This document shows, in pieces, positions 26,996 to 36,514 of a stretch of DNA of 64,000 bases. How positions within the stretch are numbered: position 1 is the first letter of the stretch; each line of letters opens with the position of its first letter. The translations under genes were made by a program, and so were the position numbers. Under the pieces are notes generated by a model. It worked only from the letters and a program-made list of their open reading frames with translations. It ran no database searches and was not told the origin of the DNA. The stretch comes from Janthinobacterium sp. 64 (GTDB lineage Bacteria; Pseudomonadota; Gammaproteobacteria; Burkholderiales; Burkholderiaceae_D). The DNA lies in contig NZ_PHUG01000002.1 of the NCBI RefSeq assembly GCF_002813325.1, positions 124,001-188,000 on the forward strand, given 5' to 3'.

Positions 26996-28012
26996 CTAGA
27001 AGAGTCACTCAAGCATCATAGAAACGGTTTTATTTTCTTAACGAACCAACAGTTGACTGTCAGCGAGCGTAGTACGCTGGAAAAGATCGCAGCAGGCAAG
27101 CGCAAACGTTGTCTGATTTACCACCTCGAGCGTCTTCGCGTAATGCTAGACTCTCCGGCCGGATACGGCCTCCGCCTTCGGCGTTTGGGAGCGGCCATGA
27201 GCAATGAAGAGCAGGCTGCCTTCTTCGCGACGTCGGGCCAGAGCTTTACAGAGGCTCTCAATGTTCAAACCCGGGCCATCGATTCTCTCGCTCGGCGTAT
27301 TGACCGGTTTGGTCAGGAAGGTCTAACGCTTATAAGGGACACAGCCGCTGTCGTCGCTGGTGCTGTGCGGGGCGAGCACACCGCACTAGGGGCAATGCTT
27401 GAGGCGGCTGCAGCCACAAGCTTCAAGCGGGCCTTGGAAGACCCAAAAGATGCTGTTAGCACCCATCTTAGTGCTCCATTACTTCGTTATGTGCACCGGT
27501 TGATCCAAGCGATTGATCCGGCAATAGCTGGCAAGTTTCGCGAGACTCAGGTTTGGCTTGTCGACCCAACCGGTACCCCGACTCCCGGCATCGAAAGCCC
27601 TTCTTGGGATAAGGTCGCGGGCCTAGTAAAAGTACTCGTCGATGACTGGAACCGCGATTACTCAGGACTGCTCGAAAATCCAGGCATGGTGATTCCTTCT
27701 ATCGCGCGTTTCTTCCATCGATTGGTTTGGATACATCCCTTTATTGACGGGAATGGCCGCCTCGCTAGGGCGATACTTGCTCTCCAGGCTCGCGAACTAC
27801 TGGTCCTGCTTGAAGACCCTGTCCTGGATCATGGAGCAGAGTACTACCTCGCACTTCGCGAAGCGGATGAAGGTAAATTTGAACGTTTTGAGCACCTCGT
27901 TGAAATAGCGGTGAAGCACGCTGGTTATCTTCAGAAATCTGAATGAGATACTTAGAAACCTTCCAATTCTACGATGATCTTGCCCCCATATAACCAGACA
28001 CAGCCAATCGTT

Positions 28013-28628
28013 TAGTTAGCGCCGCTTTCCTGAGCCCGGCGCGCCAGCTCCCTCCTGTACATGCGAGGTGATTTCAAGTTCAACGACGAATGAGGATGCA
28101 CCTCGTTGAAATGCGTAAAGCGTCTTGCAACTGGGCGAGCACGACTTCTGCCGTGCTGCGGTCCATCAGGCTGACGTAGTCCCGTTTGAACGTGTTCACG
28201 AAGCTCTCGGCCATGCCGTTCGATTGCGGGCTGCATACCGGTGTATGCACCGGCTCGATGCCCAGCTCGCGCGCCAGCGCGTGCGTTTCATGGGCTCGAT
28301 AGGCGCCGCCGTTGTCGCTCAAGAATTCCAGCCTGGTCGAGCCGACGCTGGCCTGGCCGAATCTTGCCTCGACCGCTTCCACCAGCATGTCGTGCACGGG
28401 TTCGCCAGGCATGCCACGTTCCGCCCAAGCGCGCCAAGCAATGATTTCGCGGTCACAGCAATCCTTCATGAACACACCGGTCACCACTTCGCCGTTGTCG
28501 CAGGCGATCTCGAAGCCGTCCGAGCACCACCGCTGATTGGGTTCGTCCACCGCCACCACGCCATTGTGCACGCGGCTGCTTACTGGGCGTTTGGGCGCCT
28601 TACCCAACAAGAATGACGGCGACAACAA
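28013..28628 (-). pseudogene. IS3-family orfB remnant
   Basis: The minus strand reads PNQRWCSDGFEIACDNGEVV, then GVFMKDCCDREIIAWRAWAE, LEFLSDNGGAYRA and GIEPVHTPVCSPQSNGMAES, the rve integrase core of IS3-family orfB (IS2-like). After ~28130 the frame shifts and continues THFNEVHPHSSLNLKSPRMY. The N-terminal half and orfA are absent. Its cut end lies only ~45 nt before the start of the large plus-strand gene, whose promoter may therefore come from IS sequence. Confidence 0.85.
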
Positions 28629-28672
28629 CCTGCCTCAGATTACAATGGAGACAATATAAGGAAAACACTCGA

Positions 28673-31600
28673 ATGTCCGATACAGGCCGCCTCCCCACTG
28701 CTAGTAACGCTCAGAACATTGGTTTCAGAGCCGAAAAATGCTTCACAGCACTCTGTCCAGAAACATGGCTTCCCAAGAGCACAGACGGCACGGACGATTT
28801 TGGCATCGACTACCAAGTTCAAACTTTGCAGAATGGCCAAGCTACCGACATGTTCCGGGTTCAGCTAAAAGGGACGACCATACCCGACCTAAACGGTGAG
28901 GGAATCCATTTTTCTATTCAACTCAAAGCACCGACCATTCGTTACTATGCGCGCTTTACAGAGCCCATACTACTTGTCCTCTGCGATCTGAGCGCTAATG
29001 CCGTCGCCATAAAATGTCCGCTTTATTACGTCTGGATTCATGACGAGTTGCGCAGATTGAACGCACGCAACCTTCCCGACGAACAGCTCTATGTGACCCT
29101 TCACGTTCCCAAACAAAACACTCTGAACGGTGACACAGATCTGTCCAAGGACTTGTCGCAATTTAGAGCGCTCGCGAACATCGGAGCCTCGCTGGACATG
29201 ACACTTGAGAAGCGAAGCCCGTCAATGGACCAGAGAGAACGAGCTGCCCTGCTCGGAAAGCTTCCCGGGGGATTCTCGGCGCGGAGCACCGCCCTTATGG
29301 AGTCCCTGTCCGAGGAGCCGGCAACTGTGTGGCCGGACAGGCCGCCTGGATCAATGGCTTGGCTCTTGTTCGAGGTCGAAAAAGATTTGAACACCGGGGC
29401 GTTCGAGCGAGCTGCAGGACGACTTGTTTCGGCAAGCGCATTGATGCACAAAGCTGTTCCATTGGAAGTCGCGGACTACTGGCATCTCACCGGACGCGAG
29501 AGCCTATCTCGTCTTTGCCAAAACGAGGCCTGTGGTTCCTTTGAGAAGGCCATGGAAGCCGCGCCAGGGCATCCAAAGTATTTGGCTGCTTGGGCAGAGA
29601 CTAAGTTTGGCATAGGTTTTTCTGAAGACAGTCCTGGTGATATGGGCGCCATACTTGCCAAATTGACGTCCTCCGAACCGGCAGTCCTGTCGATCAAGGC
29701 CCGCATTCTTGCCGCAGAAAAAAGATTCGACGAAGCGGAGCAGACGTTGTCAGCGTTCTCCGGTGCTGAGCAGCTCTCAGCCTTGGCCATCATCCGCACA
29801 ATGCGCTCACGTTCCACAGATGCCCTCGCCGCCTGCGAGGCCGCCCTACTGCTGCCAGACTTGAAAGATGGGACGCGCATTCTGTTTTTGATCATCAAAG
29901 CCCGCGCCCAATTCAACATTGCGTTGAACCTGGATTCGGAAAGCGGAAGTCACCCCCTCCCGCTGACAGGCAGGCCCGAAGTTAATTTGAATCTGGTGCA
30001 CGATGCTTGGAGCGGCATGAAACTGGCTGCGGATGGCCTGCGAGCAAGCGGCTGGCCAGTCAACGTCGAATTTTTGGCTGATATTCTTTGCGCCGCCAGC
30101 TCAATCATCGGCAAAGAGGAACAAGCGCTGGCGATCCTGAAGGAAGCGGTGGAAAAGCGCCCAACTCTTCCAACACTGCAATCCGCTGTAGAGTCTTTGG
30201 CAGCCCAGACAGGAGACTTTGATCTTGCACTGAGTTCGAACGCGATGCAACCGCAAAACTCCACCACTAAGCTTCGCAAGACCGCCATGCTGCACGCCAC
30301 AAAAAGAGATGCCGAATGTGTCGCGTTTTTCGAGACGCAGCTTCCTACACTTAACCGCACCGATCCCATGTTTGGGGAAGCGCTCAGTTCGGCCATCACC
30401 TCGGCTGACCGCTTGGTCAGGGGGGACTTAGTCGAGACATGGTTACCGCTTTTTGAAGGAACTCCAGAGCTTTCATATCAACGCGCGGTGTGGAACTACT
30501 CCTCGACCGTCTCCAAAAATAAGGCCAAGCGAACCCTAGCACTGGACGAGCTTTTCGCCGAGTTTGAAAGCCAAAATCGGCCATTCACGCTCGCAATTCA
30601 TTTGTTTCATGCACTCAATCCTCATCAATTGGCCGAGGCTGAAAAGATCGTCGCTGTCGCAGAGGTGTTGATGGGAGACAGATTATTACCGGTGGAACCA
30701 CTTCTGCAATTAGGACAGGCTTACACAACGCTGGGGAGATGGGAGGAGTTATTGGCGCTCGCGGAGGATGGCCGCGAGCGTTTCGCAGAGAACCCAACAT
30801 TGGCCGCAGTCGCCGCTTTGGCCCTGGACCGGTTGGGCCGCACAGCAGAAGCGCGTGCGCTGCTGTCCCCGATAATTGCGAAAGGTGTATCGGAACTATT
30901 CGTCCTCACGGTTCACATCGACATCTCCATTCGATGCGGCTTTATGGATGAGGCAATGGCAATGACGGAGAAAATGCTGGCTCTGTCCAGTGGGAGCGAC
31001 AGAAAAGTAGAACATCTGAAGTTGCTTCATCATTTGGTTCGAGCGAAGAATTCGTCCGATCCGCGCGCGCACGCAATCGCTTGGCGCATCGGAGAGTTGA
31101 TCGACCCCGACGACGAAATCGATGAGAGCGCATTCCTAATGATGGTCATGACATCGCCTCATCCCACAGAGCCCGACGCAGAGCAAATCATAGAATATCA
31201 AGCCAGGCTGAAGCGCTACTCTGAGAAATTTCCGAACTCGAAGGTATTGCGTTCTGCGTCTTTTGCTGAAAACGCGTCGCCAGAGGAAATGTTGGAGACA
31301 TTGATGAGGTTGGTTGGGGATACTCCCGATAGCATTGAGGCCCGCCGCCAGCAAGCAGAGTCGTTAAGTGAAAAGTCGAAAGGAGCGCCATTCGCCTGGC
31401 GTCCGCAACTCGACGCAAATTTGGGGCGAGACCTTCCTTCACTGTGGGAAGCATCCAAGAAAGCGAAAGGCACAGATCAATGCCTACTGCTGCAAATGAT
31501 CCCGGGGCAATGGAACGCATTCCCGTGGGACAAGATGCGGGATCAAATTCCATTGATGGATCATCTCTCGTTGTTGGTTGCTAACGACCTCGACCTCATC

Positions 31601-32884
31601 GACCTGATTTTCAAACTTTTTCCCAAAGTGGCCGTTGCACAGCGGACCATGCTTGAAATCGGCAAGCTGGCCGACCCTGTTTTTGGCTCATTCGCTGGAG
31701 AAAAATGCCGATCAATACAGGCCAGTCTTCAGAAGCACTTCGGACAACTGCTACAACCTAGAAGCGCCAAGGCAGATGCGGAAGACGACGGTGTCGCCTC
31801 CCTCCGAATTGCGGCAGAGATCCAAACTTTATCAAAGCAACCTCAGCATCTTTTGTACTCCGACGATGCCATTTTTAGAATTTATTGCCAAGGGCATGAT
31901 GGCGATTTTCAAAGCATCTGCGTCCTGGACATTTTGGCTACGCTGGAAAGCAGCGGACTGCTAACTTCGAGACAGGTAGCGGAGAAGATTGGCCAGCTAT
32001 GCAGCTGGGGCGTTGGAATCGCAGTCCAGCAAGGATGTCAGCTTGCCAGCCTGCCCACCAGCTTGTCCACTGCAAAAAATGTGAAAGAAGGCGAGGACAT
32101 CCTTCACTCCTCAGAGCTTTGCATTTCCATTTTCAAGGGTATGTGGGAGCGTTTTGGCCAGACGTATGGAGAAATGTTACAACATGCTTCAAGTCTAACG
32201 GCGGCAATGTTACTCGACGCCAGCCACAGCCCGATATCCATCGCCGCGCTGATCGCCGTTTGGCATGAGAAAACATTGTTGGCCTCCAATCCACCACCCA
32301 ACGTAGAAACCTCCTTGGCTCTCTTGGCCAGGAATACAGCGATGTCGCTCCCCCTGTCGGGAGCTGATGGCTCTATCAGCCTTAAGTTTTGGAAGACTTA
32401 TCAGCTGCTGCTGGAACGTTTTCAGCCGGAGAAGGAAAATGCGGTGAGGTTGATCGATGGACTACTCATGATCGCATGCGTAGCCATTAACAATGACGTG
32501 AAGCCTGAGAGCTTTAGCCGCCGTTCTCTCAAAACATTCTTCGAGTCAGGGCTTAGGGACGGTTCAAATACAAAGCGCGCATTCCAAAATTGTTGCAAGC
32601 TTTGGCGCGAGGATGTCGTGAAGAAACTCGGAAGGCCTCCCATATTCGTAGATCATTGGACGCCAGCCAGCGTATCGAGGCCAGACTATTGGCGTCGTTG
32701 GGTTGGTCAAGGTGGTAAGGTAAACGTGGCCTATTACGGAATAATGCCCCCTACTGCTCCACAACCAGATCTTACGCCGCGAGTTAGTGAGGATGAAAAT
32801 GTCAGGGACTATGGATGCGAGAAGAAATTGGTCACCCCTCACATTTTCGCGGAGTCGCTCCGTTGGGTGCGCCAAATTCCTTGA
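28673..32884 (+). CDS. Giant DUF4365-type nuclease/TPR-repeat protein
   Basis: 1403 residues. The start is the ATG at 28673 with AAGGAA 9 nt upstream; the frame is open to 28613 but that part is IS3 sequence. The N-terminal ~160 residues look like DUF4365, a PD-(D/E)XK-related domain: Glu21, DDFGIDYQV (Asp46), then VQLKGT (Gln64-x-Lys66). Residues ~230-1400 are long helical TPR/SEL-like repeats with no P-loop that I can find. A nuclease fused to a huge solenoid without an ATPase fits a sensor-effector defence protein, though the function is unproven. It lies 0.4 kb upstream of the second Gabija-like pair on the same strand. The protein ends close to a TGA with no evident terminator. Confidence 0.8.
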   Translation: MSDTGRLPTASNAQNIGFRAEKCFTALCPETWLPKSTDGTDDFGIDYQVQTLQNGQATDMFRVQLKGTTIPDLNGEGIHFSIQLKAPTIRYYARFTEPILLVLCDLSANAVAIKCPLYYVWIHDELRRLNARNLPDEQLYVTLHVPKQNTLNGDTDLSKDLSQFRALANIGASLDMTLEKRSPSMDQRERAALLGKLPGGFSARSTALMESLSEEPATVWPDRPPGSMAWLLFEVEKDLNTGAFERAAGRLVSASALMHKAVPLEVADYWHLTGRESLSRLCQNEACGSFEKAMEAAPGHPKYLAAWAETKFGIGFSEDSPGDMGAILAKLTSSEPAVLSIKARILAAEKRFDEAEQTLSAFSGAEQLSALAIIRTMRSRSTDALAACEAALLLPDLKDGTRILFLIIKARAQFNIALNLDSESGSHPLPLTGRPEVNLNLVHDAWSGMKLAADGLRASGWPVNVEFLADILCAASSIIGKEEQALAILKEAVEKRPTLPTLQSAVESLAAQTGDFDLALSSNAMQPQNSTTKLRKTAMLHATKRDAECVAFFETQLPTLNRTDPMFGEALSSAITSADRLVRGDLVETWLPLFEGTPELSYQRAVWNYSSTVSKNKAKRTLALDELFAEFESQNRPFTLAIHLFHALNPHQLAEAEKIVAVAEVLMGDRLLPVEPLLQLGQAYTTLGRWEELLALAEDGRERFAENPTLAAVAALALDRLGRTAEARALLSPIIAKGVSELFVLTVHIDISIRCGFMDEAMAMTEKMLALSSGSDRKVEHLKLLHHLVRAKNSSDPRAHAIAWRIGELIDPDDEIDESAFLMMVMTSPHPTEPDAEQIIEYQARLKRYSEKFPNSKVLRSASFAENASPEEMLETLMRLVGDTPDSIEARRQQAESLSEKSKGAPFAWRPQLDANLGRDLPSLWEASKKAKGTDQCLLLQMIPGQWNAFPWDKMRDQIPLMDHLSLLVANDLDLIDLIFKLFPKVAVAQRTMLEIGKLADPVFGSFAGEKCRSIQASLQKHFGQLLQPRSAKADAEDDGVASLRIAAEIQTLSKQPQHLLYSDDAIFRIYCQGHDGDFQSICVLDILATLESSGLLTSRQVAEKIGQLCSWGVGIAVQQGCQLASLPTSLSTAKNVKEGEDILHSSELCISIFKGMWERFGQTYGEMLQHASSLTAAMLLDASHSPISIAALIAVWHEKTLLASNPPPNVETSLALLARNTAMSLPLSGADGSISLKFWKTYQLLLERFQPEKENAVRLIDGLLMIACVAINNDVKPESFSRRSLKTFFESGLRDGSNTKRAFQNCCKLWREDVVKKLGRPPIFVDHWTPASVSRPDYWRRWVGQGGKVNVAYYGIMPPTAPQPDLTPRVSEDENVRDYGCEKKLVTPHIFAESLRWVRQIP

Positions 32885-32923
32885 GGTTAGATAACTGAGT
32901 CAGTTTTCCACGAGGCCTCAAAA

Positions 32924-33103
32924 CTAATCGATGGTCTCGTCGAATTCAAATGGCTGGGTGAGGCGCAGCCCGAGCAGCGCGCTGATGACTGCAGTTTTTC
33001 CTGCCTCATGTTTTCCAACCAGGCAAGTGAGGTCGCCAATTTCGAACTCGCCGCTATCTTCGACAGAACGATAGTTTTGGACTCTGGCGCCTATCAGCTT
33101 CAT
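32924..33103 (-). pseudogene. Orphan N-terminal fragment of an OLD/RecF-type AAA ATPase
   Basis: The minus strand from the ATG at 33103 (AGGGA upstream) encodes 59 residues: MKLIGARVQNYRSVEDSGEF, then LTCLVGKHEAGKTAVISAL with Walker A GKHEAGKT, then a stop at 32924. This is exactly the first strand-Walker A unit of OLD/SMC-like ATPases and nothing more. It faces away from the Gabija-like ATPase at 33250 and is unrelated in detail. It is probably what remains of a third OLD-type gene after deletion. The rest of the 32885-33249 gap holds the promoter region for 33250. Confidence 0.8.
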
Positions 33104-33249
33104 ATTTTCCCTATAGTTCGAATCATTAACTGAAAATTTTCACTGCTAAAAAATATTGAAAGAACAGCCAACAATTCTTGCTCCTCGTCACTAATATAAA
33201 CTACTATTGTTTCTAAATACATACCAGATGATATCCACCTGAGGCCTGC

Positions 33250-34974
33250 ATGCAGATCAGACAGTTAAAAATTCAAAACTTTCGCGGTATTGCTTCCTTG
33301 ACTTGGGCTCCCCGCGATGCATTCTGCTGTTTAATTGGAGCCGGCGACTCCGGGAAATCCACTATTCTTGACGCGGCTGAGGCTGCTCTGAATTCCCGCT
33401 GGTTTTCTTTTTCTGAATCTGACTTTTTAGCGTGCGACACAAGCAAAACCATCGAGATCGAAGTAACCGTGGGAGAGTTGTCCAGGACTTTGAAATCAGA
33501 TGAGCGTTTCGGACTATACATACGAGGTTGGACATCCGGCGGAGAATTGCGGGATGAGCCTGAGACCGACGACGAGCCTGTTTTAACTGTGCGCCTCACC
33601 GTGGATGCCACATTGGAACCCGTTTGGGAACTGGTATGCGACCGGGTAGAAACCCCTCGAACAATATCCAATCGAGATCGAGCGCTGTTTGGTCTAGTTA
33701 GACTTGCAGGCGATGACGCACGCCACTTGGCATGGGGACAGGGCTCCGTCCTGTCGCGGTTGACCGGAGACAACAAGGAAGCGGCGTCGCGACTAGCGGA
33801 GGCATACCGTGCCGCACGCGACAGCGCCAAGCTGGACGAAATCGAATCTCTCGCGACGACCGCGACGGCGGCCGAAGGCTTCGCCAAGGGCCTGGGGGCA
33901 TATGTAGAAGGACATTATGAGCCGGGGCTAGAACTTGGGCGCTCTGGTCTATCCTCGGGATCGATCGCGCTGCATGACGACGGAGTGCCGCTAAGGCTTG
34001 CCGGATTGGGCACTCGCCGCCTTGCGACGCTGGCCATACAGAAATCAGCAATCTCGGAAGGCGCCATCATTCTGGTTGACGAAATCGAGCATGGCTTGGA
34101 ACCGCACCGCATCATTGGCGCAATATCTCAACTCAAAGCAGGCCAAAGCTCGGCCGCCGCCGCACGCGCCCCTGTGGGCCAAGTGCTGCTGACTACCCAC
34201 TCCGATATAGCCCTAGCAGAATGCGGCGCTCAATCGCTCCACGTCATCAAGACATCCCGCCCCGATCGCGTGACAACCGCGATAAAGACCGAGGCACCAG
34301 TCCCAATTGCCGCACTGATGCGCTTCACTCCGCGCGCATTCTTCGCGAAGCGCATCTTAGTTTGCGAAGGCATGACCGAAGTCGGCTTGCTGCTTGGAGT
34401 GCGAGAACAATGGCCTAGCAGGCATCAAGGGAGACCCATCGAGCAGATGGGCGTGGCCTTGGCCGACGGTAACGGTGCACAAGCACCTGCCATGGCGTTG
34501 GCTCTGGCCGCGCTAGGCTACCCCACTGCATTGTTCATGGATTCGGATGTGCCGTTGCCGCCGCCCATCATCGCGTCGCTGGCGGCGGCCAACGTGCCCA
34601 TTTATGAATACGGCAGCATGCTCAACACTGAGCAAGCGATATTCTCGGCGGCCAGCGACCAAATGGTTCAAAATCTCCTCGCGGTCGCGCGAACAAACCA
34701 TGGCGAGGAGTCGGTGAGCGGAGCCATCTTTCCGAGAATGGGGATGAGTCTTGCGACTGTGAGGGAGGACTTTCAAACTTGGGAACTCAACAGCAATTTG
34801 AACGCGGCGCAGCTTAGGGCCGCGATAGCAGATGTGGCGAAAAACAAGAAGTGGTTCAAAGAGCTTCGCTACGGCAGAGAAATCGGCCAGATCGTCTGGG
34901 GCATCATGGGGGAAAATAATCCCGCGCCTCTAACTCAAATCCTGCTTCGTTTAGAACAGTGGGCCTATGCCTAG
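33250..34974 (+). CDS. OLD-family ATPase with TOPRIM nuclease, GajA-like (Gabija-type module 2)
   Basis: 574 residues; ATG at 33250 with GAGG 5 nt upstream. The ATPase domain has IQNFRGIASL and Walker A GAGDSGKS (30-37), then ILVDEIEHGLEPHR and TTHSD. TOPRIM shows LVCEGMTE (Glu ~373) and FMDSD (~431). Motif positions match module 1 (374 and 434), so the two are clear paralogues with substantial divergence. It is expected to be a nucleotide-regulated DNA nickase acting with the helicase gene that follows, which overlaps by 8 nt (ATGCCTAG). The gene is GC-richer than module 1 and probably arrived independently. Confidence 0.88.
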   Translation: MQIRQLKIQNFRGIASLTWAPRDAFCCLIGAGDSGKSTILDAAEAALNSRWFSFSESDFLACDTSKTIEIEVTVGELSRTLKSDERFGLYIRGWTSGGELRDEPETDDEPVLTVRLTVDATLEPVWELVCDRVETPRTISNRDRALFGLVRLAGDDARHLAWGQGSVLSRLTGDNKEAASRLAEAYRAARDSAKLDEIESLATTATAAEGFAKGLGAYVEGHYEPGLELGRSGLSSGSIALHDDGVPLRLAGLGTRRLATLAIQKSAISEGAIILVDEIEHGLEPHRIIGAISQLKAGQSSAAAARAPVGQVLLTTHSDIALAECGAQSLHVIKTSRPDRVTTAIKTEAPVPIAALMRFTPRAFFAKRILVCEGMTEVGLLLGVREQWPSRHQGRPIEQMGVALADGNGAQAPAMALALAALGYPTALFMDSDVPLPPPIIASLAAANVPIYEYGSMLNTEQAIFSAASDQMVQNLLAVARTNHGEESVSGAIFPRMGMSLATVREDFQTWELNSNLNAAQLRAAIADVAKNKKWFKELRYGREIGQIVWGIMGENNPAPLTQILLRLEQWAYA

Positions 34975-36364
34975 CCCACAGGACATCTTCGCACTGGGAA
35001 ACGCCGCAGTGGTAGCGCCCGCTGGCCATGGCAAGACTGAGGTGATCGCCAACGTTGCCGCGCTGGGCCGACGCGCCCTTGTGCTCACTCACACGCATGC
35101 CGGCGTCCACGCGATCCGCTCTCGCGTGAAGCGCCTCGGCATTCCGCAACACGCTGTCGCCGTGGACACCATCGCTGGATGGTGCATGCGCTATACACAT
35201 GCCTTTCCTGGCATAGCAAGGCCTTGTGATGGAATGCCTAGGACGAGCGCCGAATGGGAGCATCTCTACCGCGGTGCAGTCCTCGCATTGAGCGTCTCTG
35301 CTGTAAGGGATGTCATCGCCAGCTCCTACGATCGCGTCCTCATTGACGAATACCAAGACTGTAACCACGGCCAGCATCAATTGGCAATCGCTTTGTCCGG
35401 GATCGTGCCGACCATCATATTTGGAGACCCTATGCAGGGCATCTTCGAATTTGCTGGCGCGACACTGAGCTGGGAGAGAGAGATTCACAACCACTTCCCG
35501 TTCGCAGGCACATTGGAAACGCCGCATCGCTGGGCTGGCAAAAATCCAGAGCTAGGCGCATGGATCGCCCAGACACGTCAAAAACTCATGGCCGGCGAGC
35601 CTATCGATTTGGCGGACGGTCCGATCACCTATCGACAATCAGACGACGCCTTCGACATGGCGACATTTTTTGATGGCATCGATGCGCGCGAGGGAACCCA
35701 AGCCGCCATCCACTGCAACAAGGCCATCTGTTACCGTCTCGCACAAGCCACGCGTGGTGGATTCCAAGCCATCGAAGAGATGGCGGCTGGCCGTCTCCAA
35801 AACTTCGCCGCCGCTTGGGACGCTTCACCCAATCAAGATCAACGTCTAGCTGCAATCAACAGCCTTATGCAAGAATGTTTCCACGTCAAACAGCTCGCGG
35901 AGAATGAAGCACCTAATCAGGACGATGCGGCAATGGCCGAAGAAATGGGATTGGTCGCTGCCGATCTCGGAGGCAAAGCTGGTGCCTTAGCTGCACATCG
36001 ACTATTCGCGATAGCAAAAATGCGGCCAAACTGGCGATTGTTTCGCAGGGAAATATGGCGCGATGGAGAAAAGGCTATCGCGGAGTTAGGGGCGGAGCGG
36101 GTGAAAAGCATGACAGAGGCGGCAGCGAGTATTCGGCAACGCGTGACCAACTCCGGACGTAAGATGCCACTACGCACCGTTTCCACGCCTCTTTTACTAA
36201 AGGGCCTCGAATTTGATCACGTAGTGATTCCCAACGCTGCACATTTTCTTGGCGAGCGAAGCGCCAATGCAAAGCTGTTCTATGTGGCCATATCCAGAGC
36301 GACCCAGACTTTGACGATAAGCGCAAGCAACAGGCTCATCGTTTTCCCAAAACCCCAGATCTAA
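34967..36364 (+). CDS. UvrD/Rep-like superfamily 1 helicase, GajB-like (Gabija-type module 2)
   Basis: 465 residues. Walker A is APAGHGKT (17-24), then LTHTHAGVHAIRSRV, DEYQDC (~127), and the C-terminal motifs LLKGLEFD and FYVAISRAT (motif VI with its Arg). It is shorter than classic UvrD and the size of GajB. It starts inside the end of the nuclease gene, so translation is probably coupled. Its closest relative in the window is 3257-4681, which shares the same motif layout. Together with 33250 it should form a complete second Gabija-like system. An insertion-sequence tail begins 35 nt after its stop. Confidence 0.87.
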   Translation: MPSPQDIFALGNAAVVAPAGHGKTEVIANVAALGRRALVLTHTHAGVHAIRSRVKRLGIPQHAVAVDTIAGWCMRYTHAFPGIARPCDGMPRTSAEWEHLYRGAVLALSVSAVRDVIASSYDRVLIDEYQDCNHGQHQLAIALSGIVPTIIFGDPMQGIFEFAGATLSWEREIHNHFPFAGTLETPHRWAGKNPELGAWIAQTRQKLMAGEPIDLADGPITYRQSDDAFDMATFFDGIDAREGTQAAIHCNKAICYRLAQATRGGFQAIEEMAAGRLQNFAAAWDASPNQDQRLAAINSLMQECFHVKQLAENEAPNQDDAAMAEEMGLVAADLGGKAGALAAHRLFAIAKMRPNWRLFRREIWRDGEKAIAELGAERVKSMTEAAASIRQRVTNSGRKMPLRTVSTPLLLKGLEFDHVVIPNAAHFLGERSANAKLFYVAISRATQTLTISASNRLIVFPKPQI

Positions 36365-36398
36365 CCAATAAAGCATATGGTGACAACGAGCAAGACTG

Positions 36399-36514
36399 AA
36401 TTGCCACGAATTCACTAGACACTCACAAGTCGCTTGAAATGCGGCTTTTCGTAAGCCTCGGAGCAGCTTGTTGTTGGAGCGGTGGCATACGCTATCGCCA
36501 GCGATCCCTAATCC
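36399..36514 (-). repeat. Dispersed repeat copy 3 (tail of truncated-tnpB element)
   Basis: It corresponds to copies at 7.5 kb and 23.7 kb. As at 7.5 kb it joins directly to a tnpB fragment ending in QTCP plus one residue and a stop. The outer edge carries TTCACTAGACACTCAC, shared with copy 2. Confidence 0.6.

Larger units (their letters stand above)
25559..27946 (+). pseudogene. Nuclease-like/Fic fusion gene split by an IS5-family insertion
   Basis: The GTG at 25559 (AAAGG upstream) opens a frame reading DPQHPLGGPDGGKDI and AAVHFP, a PD-(D/E)XK-like N-terminus, up to KKFTSDL at 25807. It is interrupted by the insertion sequence at 25809-26995. After 27000 the same protein resumes with GFIFLTNQQLTVSERSTLE and a helical linker. 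A Fic domain follows with the intact motif HPFIDGNGRLARA (27733-27771). Removing the element and one CTAG copy restores a continuous frame of 398 residues. Fic proteins usually AMPylate target proteins. As it stands the gene is disrupted; a downstream Fic fragment could still be made from an internal start. Confidence 0.85.
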
